From Eubacterium sp. (GTDB taxonomy: Bacteria; Bacillota_A; Clostridia; Peptostreptococcales; Anaerovoracaceae), in assembly GCA_021769545.1 (NCBI GenBank), contig JAETSS010000019.1, forward strand, positions 1 to 11,046: a DNA stretch of 11,046 bases, in the 5' to 3' direction. Under the pieces are notes generated by a model, which saw only the letters and a program-made list of their open reading frames with translations, did no database searches and had not been told where the DNA came from. The position numbers were made by a program, and so were the translations under genes. Each line of letters starts with the position of its first letter. Positions within the stretch are counted from its first letter, which is position 1. Shown in pieces: positions 6,076 to 11,046 of the stretch.

Positions 6076-7068
6076 ATGTTTTTTGATGATCTGCTTTTTT
6101 TCATGTACATATTTGCAGGCTTTGCCGGCGTTCTGGCGATTTTGATGGTGGCGCTGCTTATCAGGTACAGGCATTCCGGCAATAAGCGACTGCTGGTCTC
6201 CATACGCGACTTCATGCTGTGCACCGTTCTGATAGATTTCATATATTTCTATTTTACATATAACGAGCTTATAAACCATGCCTATACCGTGACTGCACCG
6301 GTGCGCATAATCGATATGTGCGCTTTCATAGGGCAGGTTTATTTCTGGACGGTATATATGCGTGAAAAGAGCATGGCAAAGGCGGAACGCTGTGAAAGGA
6401 TCAACAAGGCATCCCTTGCGGCTGTCATCGTATGTATGCTTATCACCGTGGCATCCTACGGATTCATGATGGACGATTACTATCTGACAAGGGAAGGCAT
6501 GAACGAATACTTACTGATAGGGATGGAGCTCGTCATAGCGGCGGTGCTTACATCTATCAATCTGTGGTATCTGAAGCTCGCACTGTCGGAGGTGGTCCAG
6601 AGAAAATGCAGGCGATACATGATTTGGGTATCCGTACTGCTGATAGTAAACGGCACATGGAATGCCATCCTAGTAATAGGTCTCATGCTGGGAAATCTCG
6701 ATTCCCTTATAGGAAACACCATAGACCTTACGCCGATATTCATATTTGCCACCAATATAGTGACGATACTGCTCATAATGAATGAGGACTTTACCGCGCT
6801 GTTCAAAGCAGAAAAACGCGAGGAAAGCGGGGCGGATGCCCTTACTGCACGGCTGGACTATATAGCGGAGGTACATTTGCTCACCGAACGTGAACGCGAG
6901 ATCATTGAGCTGGCATACAATAAGATGACAAACCCCGAGATCGCCGAGAAGCTGTGTATATCAAAATACACCGTCAAAAATCACATGCACAATATCTTCG
7001 AAAAGCTGGACGTTTCCACCAGAGCCGAACTGGCTGCCCTTGTCAGAGAGGATGACAGGGTATCATGA
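6076..7068 (+). CDS. Seven-helix membrane protein with LuxR-type DNA-binding domain
   Basis: A 330-residue protein. Residues 1-238 hold about seven membrane helices (roughly 8-30, 44-62, 76-95, 112-131, 146-166, 180-204 and 217-236). A linker of about 30 residues leads to a LuxR/NarL-type helix-turn-helix at 269-326, with LTEREREIIELA, the motif NPEIAEKLCISKYTVKNHM (286-304) and IFEKLDVSTRAEL. The layout suggests a membrane-bound one-component regulator: the helical part senses a ligand or membrane state and the HTH binds DNA near the membrane. No receiver or kinase domain is present. GAGGAAG (6063-6069) precedes the ATG by 6 nt. It is divergent from the MATE transporter gene, so control of that pump is the obvious hypothesis. 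A terminator-like hairpin follows 16 nt after the stop. Confidence 0.88.
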   Translation: MFFDDLLFFMYIFAGFAGVLAILMVALLIRYRHSGNKRLLVSIRDFMLCTVLIDFIYFYFTYNELINHAYTVTAPVRIIDMCAFIGQVYFWTVYMREKSMAKAERCERINKASLAAVIVCMLITVASYGFMMDDYYLTREGMNEYLLIGMELVIAAVLTSINLWYLKLALSEVVQRKCRRYMIWVSVLLIVNGTWNAILVIGLMLGNLDSLIGNTIDLTPIFIFATNIVTILLIMNEDFTALFKAEKREESGADALTARLDYIAEVHLLTEREREIIELAYNKMTNPEIAEKLCISKYTVKNHMHNIFEKLDVSTRAELAALVREDDRVS

Positions 7069-7084
7069 TCCATCAGACATCTCG

Positions 7085-7131
7085 ATTTCTCCATTTTATA
7101 AAGGGATTTCTCCTTTTGATGGAGAAATTTT
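7085..7131 (+). terminator. Probable terminator of the LuxR-type gene
   Basis: ATTTCTCCAT (7085-7094) pairs perfectly over 10 bp with ATGGAGAAAT (7119-7128), with an inner 5-bp AAAGG/CCTTT stem. TTT follows immediately (7129-7131), a short U tract. It starts 16 nt after the LuxR-type stop codon. TGATGG in the right arm could instead pair with CCATCA at 7070-7075, so two folds are possible. Confidence 0.55.
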
Positions 7132-7264
7132 GAATTATGTAAACCATATCTCGGCAAAATCATGCCGGAAAGGCTATGCTGACCTCCTTTTTACCGCCGA
7201 AAATGGGCCTTCTTCGGGTAAAACACCCCTATATTTCACATCTTCAACGCCTGTCACCATTGTT

Positions 7265-7304
7265 TTCTCCATCATTTTAGCGAAATTTGATTATTTATGG
7301 AGAA
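7265..7304 (+). repeat. Second TTCTCCAT/ATGGAGAA inverted repeat
   Basis: TTCTCCAT (7265-7272) and ATGGAGAA (7297-7304) form an 8-bp inverted repeat around 24 nt. Exactly the same two 8-mers, with exactly the same 24-nt spacing, occur at 7087-7094 and 7119-7126, 178 bp upstream. The loops are only loosely similar. It lacks a U tract and is not a terminator by itself. Confidence 0.6.
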
Positions 7305-7387
7305 CGCTCACCAGTGAAGTTTACATAATACTAACGATGAGCTGATAGGCACTATTGAAACTTCTCAACTTTATGCAAAGGGCAGGT

Positions 7388-7415
7388 GCGCAGGCTGCAT
7401 GCTGCGCTTTTTTTT
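7388..7415 (+). terminator. Strong orphan intrinsic terminator
   Basis: GCGCAG (7388-7393) and CTGCGC (7402-7407) form a GC-rich 6-bp stem with an 8-nt loop, followed at once by eight T (7408-7415) and then GTTG. No coding gene precedes it since the LuxR-type stop and its own hairpin, so it probably ends a non-coding transcript or a regulatory leader. Confidence 0.72.
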
Positions 7416-7573
7416 GTTGCATTCCTCCATAGGGAAAACTGTCACAGCGATCTCCGAACGGCCTGAAAAAGATCGTCCTCGGATAATCCCCGCAAAACTC
7501 GCCCGGAGGCATTTATTTGACAAAACCAGACAGGACCATATGCAAAACCCTGTATTTTCAACGGAAGTCGGCG

Positions 7574-7585
7574 ATGGGTACCCAT
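7574..7585. repeat. 12-bp perfect palindrome
   Basis: ATGGGTACCCAT is its own reverse complement. GGGTAC occurs again right after it (7587-7592), 14 nt before the terminator stem at 7599-7626. It could be a dimeric protein site or part of a small-RNA fold; nothing further supports either. Confidence 0.5.
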
Positions 7586-7598
7586 AGGGTACAGACAA

Positions 7599-7626
7599 AA
7601 TAGTCCCATGTGGACTATTGTTTTTT
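7599..7626 (+). terminator. Second orphan intrinsic terminator
   Basis: AATAGTCC (7599-7606) pairs perfectly with GGACTATT (7612-7619) over 8 bp around the 5-nt loop CATGT. G and six T follow (7620-7626). In the other direction the right arm is followed by TTTTG, so it may act weakly both ways. A weak upstream promoter (TTGACA at 7517-7522, TATGCA at 7539-7544, 16 bp apart) would give an RNA of about 75 nt. Confidence 0.65.
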
Positions 7627-7680
7627 GACTCTATTAATAGTAAATTGCGAGTAATCAGAAAATTCGAACCCAATCGTTGA

Positions 7681-7701
7681 CGCTTTGATGCTATCGAAGC
7701 G
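7681..7701 (+). other. 9-bp hairpin in the leader before the M28 lipoprotein gene
   Basis: CGCTTTGAT (7681-7689) pairs with ATCGAAGCG (7693-7701) around a 3-nt loop. One pair is U-G in plus-strand RNA but A-C in the other strand's RNA, so the fold fits a plus-strand transcript. No U tract follows, so it is a structural rather than a terminating element. Confidence 0.45.
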
Positions 7702-7762
7702 AAACAAAATGAGCCGGAGGAACACGTTTGGCAGAAGGGAGATGATAGCAGGAGGTTTTCGG

Positions 7763-7894
7763 GTGAAATTACCGGAAAACCGCAAGGAAAGAGCAAAGAG
7801 AAAAAGCAGGCCGGACGATGATATGACTGACATAAAAAAACATTGCCCGGCAGCCTACCGCGACAAAGCCAACGAAGTAACATGTCGCGGATAA
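7763..7894 (+). CDS. Possible 43-residue basic small protein
   Basis: A GTG codon at 7763 lies 7 nt after a perfect AGGAGG (7750-7755) and opens a 43-codon frame ending TAA at 7894, 41 nt before the lipoprotein start. The product begins MKLPENRKERAKRKSRPDDD, is strongly basic in its first half and has two cysteines; I recognise no family. The same frame is open further upstream (from 7685) but without a ribosome binding site there. The end of the SD and the GTG lie inside a 10-bp hairpin with one mismatch (7754-7764 with 7771-7781, loop GAAATT), which could limit initiation. It may be a small protein co-expressed with the lipoprotein, a leader peptide, or chance. Confidence 0.33.
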   Translation: MKLPENRKERAKRKSRPDDDMTDIKKHCPAAYRDKANEVTCRG

Positions 7895-7935
7895 CAGCGA
7901 AATCATTCTATTATTTTTATCGAGAGGAAAGTAAA

Positions 7936-10260
7936 ATGAAAAAATCATTATTGATGAAAAAGGGTCTTGCCCTTGCCATGGTGGGATGCATGGCGGTCGG
8001 TACGCTGATGCTGACAGGCTGTGGCGGAAGCAACTCCACAAGCGCCGCTGCGGAGGACATCGCAGCCATCGAAGAAGCGGCTGATGAAGAATTTGCCAAG
8101 GAAATGACAGAGACTCTGGCATACGACGAAAAGCTCAACGATGAGGACACTCTTTACAGGGGCGGCGGAAGTGCATCGGAGCACGCTACGGCCGACTATC
8201 TCGTAGAGCAGTTCAAGAAGATCGGTCTCAAGGACGTAACCAAGGACGAGGTCATCGTAGACGGGTGGGCTACAGGTGAAAGCTACATCAACGTAGGCGA
8301 TATCAAGATCAAGGATATGGTTTCATATCAGTCGACAGGTACTCACAACACCAAGGGCGAAGCCAACCCGGTATCAATAAGAGACCTGAGCCAGGGCGAG
8401 ACAGGCGATGAGGAAAGAGTTCTGTCTGACAAAGACTGGTCTGATATGGAGATCGTAGACGTAGGCTACGGCTATGCCGCAGATTATGAAGGCGTAGACG
8501 TGGAGGGCAAGATCGTATTGGCGGCAGTTAACCAGATGACGGACAGCTGGATAGATCAGCCGTACACGGAAGCATTCTATCACGGCGCTGCAGCCATCAT
8601 TACATATCAGTATGACGGCGACGGTGTAGGCTACGGAATGTATGATCTGATAGACAACGAAGAAGCCTGCGATACCATCAATGTGCAGGATATCTGTGCA
8701 GAGGACCTTATCCCTTGCGGAAGCATCGCTCCTAAGGATGCGGCAAAGATCCTCAAGAAGATGAAGAAGGAAGATACCAATACTCTCGGCGATGTGGAGA
8801 TGAAGCTGACCTGTGACGTTATGCCTGATACACCGGCTTACAACGTAGTAGGTAAGATCCCGGGAACAGAAAACACGGGACAGCAGATACTCATCGGAGG
8901 ACACTATGATAAATATCACGGCGGCGTAAACGACGACTGTACGGCAGTTGCACTGGCAACATCCATCGGAAAGGCAATGATAGACTCAGGCTACCAGCCG
9001 AAAAACGATATCTATATCGTAGCCCACGCTGCAGAGGAATGGGGACGTTCCGGAGCCGCTGATGACTGGGCAATAGGCTCATGGGAGCAGATCACGGAGA
9101 GACATCCTGAATGGCAGGGAACTACGCTGGCATTCATCAACTTCGAAATGCCTGCTATCAAGTCCGGTCAGACGGAAGGCGTTATCCAGACCAGCTATGA
9201 ATTCAATACTGCCGTCAACGATTTTCTGGAACAGGATATGCTGAGCGGATCGCATTATGATGACGGCGTATCCGTAGCTAATGATCACAACATGGGAATG
9301 AGCGACTGCATCTCATATCAGAGAAACGGAGTTCCGGTTATCATCAACAGCCCTGATTTTGATGAACCGGTAGAAGGCGAAGTAAGCAGCAGCGGACAGT
9401 GGATGATGGACAGATATCATACGGTATATGACGACATGAGCACGTATTCATCGGAGCTTATGAAATATGACATAGGCCTTTACGGCGGTATTGCAGCATA
9501 TCTCGATACGAACCCTGCTCTGGAGCTGGATCTCGCATCAAGGTGCGATGCGCTGGCAGCACAGATCGAAGGAACAGACGCTTATCTGCCGGAAGATCAG
9601 AAGGCACTGGTAGATCAGTATACGGAAAACCTTGAAGTAATGAGGACTGCAGGAGCGGCACAGCTCAAGAAAGCTCAGAAGATCAACGCAGAATATGAAG
9701 AAGCCTACAACAACGAAGCAGGCGCCGGGGAACTGGCAAAGATCAGAGCCAGGGGAGTAGAGCTCAATAAGATAACTCTCCAGGCGTTCCGCGCCATGGA
9801 AGACGAACTGATGGGTATCATCGGCTCCGATACCAATATGGCTCTCCACATAACAGCTCAGAGCAGCCTTGACGGCTACAGCAGAGTTATCGGAGACATG
9901 AAGGACGGCAACGTAACGGCAGACGGCAAGGACCCTACGCTGGCAGCACTGGCAGGCATAGGCGGCGGCTCCGAGTACACCGCATTCAACTACAGCAAGT
10001 ATTCATACGACAAGCTGCAGGAATCCATCAACTGCGACGTTGTAACGGATACCTGGGGCTATGGAAAGGCTGCAAGAGTTCAGGACACTTACGCAGCAAC
10101 TCAGAACGTACTGGCGCAGCTTGAAGCGGGAGATGCGGCAGACTACACAGCTTCCATCGAAGCATATGAAACAGCCGCTGAAAAGGTAAACGCAGAGCTT
10201 CTTGCTTTCCTCCAGAAGGAGATCGCCGGAATGGCAAAGGTAGCTGAGATACTCAAATAA
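7936..10260 (+). CDS. M28-family metallopeptidase lipoprotein with PA-like insertion
   Basis: A 774-residue surface lipoprotein. Residues 1-28 are a lipoprotein signal with lipobox LTGC (Cys29). The M28 fold begins near 50 (TLAYDEKLNDEDT, then a helix with YLVEQFKKIGLKDV). A protease-associated-like insertion lies at about 165-290. The dizinc site reads His323 and Asp325 (GGHYD), Asp333 (GVNDDC), the Glu367-Glu368 pair (AAEEWG), Glu404 (INFEM, where most members have Asp) and His495 (YHTVYDD). It should be an exopeptidase acting outside the membrane on peptides. Residues about 500-774 form an unusual Ala- and Glu-rich helical extension not needed for M28 activity. The ATG at 7936 is preferred over one at 7843 because AGAGG lies 8 nt upstream and the signal peptide follows directly. 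The gene strongly favours ATC over ATA for Ile, unlike its neighbours, which hints at high expression. Confidence 0.9.
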   Translation: MKKSLLMKKGLALAMVGCMAVGTLMLTGCGGSNSTSAAAEDIAAIEEAADEEFAKEMTETLAYDEKLNDEDTLYRGGGSASEHATADYLVEQFKKIGLKDVTKDEVIVDGWATGESYINVGDIKIKDMVSYQSTGTHNTKGEANPVSIRDLSQGETGDEERVLSDKDWSDMEIVDVGYGYAADYEGVDVEGKIVLAAVNQMTDSWIDQPYTEAFYHGAAAIITYQYDGDGVGYGMYDLIDNEEACDTINVQDICAEDLIPCGSIAPKDAAKILKKMKKEDTNTLGDVEMKLTCDVMPDTPAYNVVGKIPGTENTGQQILIGGHYDKYHGGVNDDCTAVALATSIGKAMIDSGYQPKNDIYIVAHAAEEWGRSGAADDWAIGSWEQITERHPEWQGTTLAFINFEMPAIKSGQTEGVIQTSYEFNTAVNDFLEQDMLSGSHYDDGVSVANDHNMGMSDCISYQRNGVPVIINSPDFDEPVEGEVSSSGQWMMDRYHTVYDDMSTYSSELMKYDIGLYGGIAAYLDTNPALELDLASRCDALAAQIEGTDAYLPEDQKALVDQYTENLEVMRTAGAAQLKKAQKINAEYEEAYNNEAGAGELAKIRARGVELNKITLQAFRAMEDELMGIIGSDTNMALHITAQSSLDGYSRVIGDMKDGNVTADGKDPTLAALAGIGGGSEYTAFNYSKYSYDKLQESINCDVVTDTWGYGKAARVQDTYAATQNVLAQLEAGDAADYTASIEAYETAAEKVNAELLAFLQKEIAGMAKVAEILK

Positions 10261-10314
10261 ACCATACGCCAACCTCCAAGGTTCCTTAAAATCAAAGGCA
10301 ATATGGCAACAAGG

Positions 10315-10349
10315 CAAAGCTCCGGACCGGATAAAGGCCCGGAGCTTTG
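10315..10349 (+). terminator. Strong hairpin after the M28 lipoprotein gene
   Basis: CAAAGCTCCGG (10315-10325) pairs perfectly with CCGGAGCTTTG (10339-10349), 11 bp around a 13-nt loop, 54 nt after the stop codon. Position and stability suit a terminator or an RNA-stabilising 3' end. However, the bases that follow (TCGCAGCGG) are not a U tract on either strand, so termination is uncertain. Confidence 0.5.
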
Positions 10350-10427
10350 TCGCAGCGGCAGACTTTCCACGCGTCGCAGCCCTAATTTGCTTAAAAAATC
10401 ATCTTTCCTTGCTGTCCTGATATTTAA

Positions 10428-10490
10428 TTGACAAAATCCACTTGACTTGAAATTCACAAGTTGTAATATAATCAGTGGGAATAGTTACAA
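10428..10490 (+). promoter_or_regulatory. Promoter and palindromic operator region of the amidohydrolase gene
   Basis: Two -35-like boxes, TTGACA (10428-10433) and TTGACT (10442-10447), precede the overlapping -10 candidates TAATAT (10464-10469, 16 bp from TTGACT) and TATAAT (10467-10472, 19 bp). Two inverted repeats overlay the core promoter: ACTTG/CAAGT (10445-10449 and 10457-10461, in the spacer) and TTGTAA/TTACAA (10461-10466 and 10485-10490, around the start point). They are placed as repressor operators would be; the regulator is unknown. Confidence 0.55.
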
Positions 10491-10547
10491 TTTTTCGAAA
10501 AGTGACAAAACTGAGGAAACCCCATCAGGGCCGAAAAGGAGGAAAGT

Positions 10548-11046
10548 ATGAGAGCTGACAAAATCTATGTGAACGGAAGCATATTTACGGTGAATGACAA
10601 GTCGGAATGGGCTCAGGCCGTTGCCGTGGAAGGAAACAAAATAATATATGTGGGAGACAGAGCGGGAGCGGAAGCTTTATGTGATGCAGAGACAGAGGTC
10701 TGTGATCTTGATGGAAAGATGCTGCTGCCGGGCTTCATCGACGGGCATTGTCATCCTGTGCTGGCGGCTCATTACCTGTGCGGGATATACCTTGAGATAG
10801 AATGGGGCGTTGAGGAATGCCTTGCGGAGATCGAACGCTTTGTAAAGGAAAATCCCGACAACGATACGTATTTCGGCCTGGGCTATGCAGAGTGGATATT
10901 TGACGAGACAGGACCGAAGAAGGAAATGCTGGATGCCATCTGTCCTGATAAACCGATGATGATACTGGGAAGCAGCGGTCATGAAGCATGGGTGAATACC
11001 AGGGCGCTGGAGCTTGCGGGCATTACCAGGGACACACCGGACCCTA
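10548..11046 (+). CDS. YtcJ-like amidohydrolase, 5' part only
   Basis: The first 166 codons of a metal-dependent hydrolase of the amidohydrolase 3 (YtcJ-like) family, continuing beyond the window. Residues 1-62 form the typical N-terminal beta sandwich (KIYVNGSIFTVNDKSEWAQA, then VAVEGNKIIYVGD). PGFIDGHCHP (61-70) follows, with the metal-binding His67-x-His69. GSSGHEAWVNTRALELAGI (141-159) matches the conserved substrate-side motif seen as SxxHxxWVNSxAL. Such enzymes hydrolyse amide or ester bonds in small, often cyclic or N-acylated substrates in the cytosol; the substrate is unknown. AAAGGAGG ends 5 nt before the ATG, so the start is secure. No signal peptide is seen. It has its own promoter region, so it is probably not part of the lipoprotein's transcript. 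Confidence 0.93.
   Translation, partial: MRADKIYVNGSIFTVNDKSEWAQAVAVEGNKIIYVGDRAGAEALCDAETEVCDLDGKMLLPGFIDGHCHPVLAAHYLCGIYLEIEWGVEECLAEIERFVKENPDNDTYFGLGYAEWIFDETGPKKEMLDAICPDKPMMILGSSGHEAWVNTRALELAGITRDTPDP

Larger units (their letters stand above)
7069..7762. other. Long hairpin-rich stretch without a convincing gene
   Basis: About 690 bp between the LuxR-type gene and a possible small ORF. Open frames exist on both strands, but none has a ribosome binding site and a protein-like composition together. The stretch holds three terminator-like hairpins (7085-7131, 7388-7415 and 7599-7626), a second pair of TTCTCCAT/ATGGAGAA repeats (7265-7304), a 12-bp palindrome (7574-7585) and a 9-bp hairpin (7681-7701). 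Further short stems include CGGCA/TGCCG near 7152-7167 and GAAGTTT/AAACTTC near 7316-7366. Terminators with no gene before them suggest small RNAs or regulatory leaders. I could not match any known riboswitch or ncRNA. Confidence 0.6.

Noticed and set aside
7148..7195. Resemblance to a cyclic-di-GMP (GEMM) riboswitch (GGCAAA followed by a GGAAA-capped stem and GAC)
   Set aside because: The invariant GACGCAAAGCC segment and the second-stem receptor are missing; the match covers only a few common bases.
7040..7345. 101-codon plus-strand frame overlapping the end of the LuxR-type gene
   Set aside because: It starts inside the upstream gene without a usable SD and runs over the repeat and hairpin structures; no recognisable motif.
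7329..7365. Possible hammerhead ribozyme (GATGAG, GAAAC)
   Set aside because: The CUGANGA core is not intact and the three required stems do not form.
7370..7415. Resemblance to a T-box terminator region (AAAGGGCAGGTGCGC)
   Set aside because: The T-box core GGTGGNACCGCG is absent, and no tRNA-related gene follows.
7625..7657. Promoter starting with TTGACT after the terminator at 7599-7626
   Set aside because: No -10-like hexamer lies 16-18 bp downstream; TAATCA is 21 bp away and TAAATT only 10. The lipoprotein promoter remains unassigned.
7371..7883. 170-codon open frame on the minus strand
   Set aside because: It has no SD, its composition is rich in Cys, Ser, Arg, Leu and Phe as in out-of-frame translation, and it crosses hairpins and terminators that make sense on the plus strand.
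7843..7935. Longer N-terminus of the M28 lipoprotein from 7843
   Set aside because: It would put 31 polar residues before the lipoprotein signal; the ATG at 7936 has an SD and starts MKKSLL as signal peptides do.

Overview
The window reads as chromosomal DNA of a Gram-positive anaerobe of the class Clostridia (Bacillota). The reasons are strong AGGAGG-type ribosome binding sites, an LTGC lipobox, a 294-residue protein with clostridial-type motifs, the non-mevalonate (MEP) isoprenoid kinase IspE, and mixed ATA/ATC codon use. The genus cannot be fixed from sequence alone; a family XIII / Anaerovoracaceae-like lineage is only a guess. No rRNA, tRNA, CRISPR array, insertion sequence or phage gene was seen.

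Left part (1-3732, minus strand): a run of genes transcribed leftward. In order of transcription they are a conserved protein of unknown function (start 3732), tadA (tRNA A34 deaminase, start 2823), a membrane-anchored Ig-like protein with a very basic cytosolic tail (start 2359, overlapping tadA by 4 nt), ispE (start 1381) and a GntR/FadR-family regulator cut by the window edge (start 405). A good intrinsic terminator (1411-1443) lies between the Ig-like gene and ispE, so ispE-gntR is at least partly separated from the genes above it.

Middle (3733-7068): cvpA runs rightward from a short divergent promoter region and converges on a leftward MATE efflux transporter gene. The MATE gene is divergent from a rightward gene for a seven-helix membrane protein with a C-terminal LuxR DNA-binding domain. 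The MATE gene has a near-consensus promoter, then a leader of about 110 nt. That leader holds a 17-bp terminator-like hairpin followed by a U tract, and a 15-codon ORF whose stop codon is the last triplet of the hairpin's left arm. This is a good candidate for ribosome-mediated attenuation of a drug efflux pump and is the main discovery candidate here.

Right part (7069-11046): about 690 bp without a convincing gene follows the LuxR gene. It is packed with hairpins, including three terminator-like structures. Next come a possible 43-codon ORF and a large lipoprotein of the M28 metallopeptidase family with a PA-like insertion and a long helical C-terminal extension. After a strong hairpin and a promoter region, the start of a YtcJ-like amidohydrolase gene runs off the right end. 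A secreted peptidase and an amidohydrolase would fit nutrient scavenging, but they look like separate transcription units.
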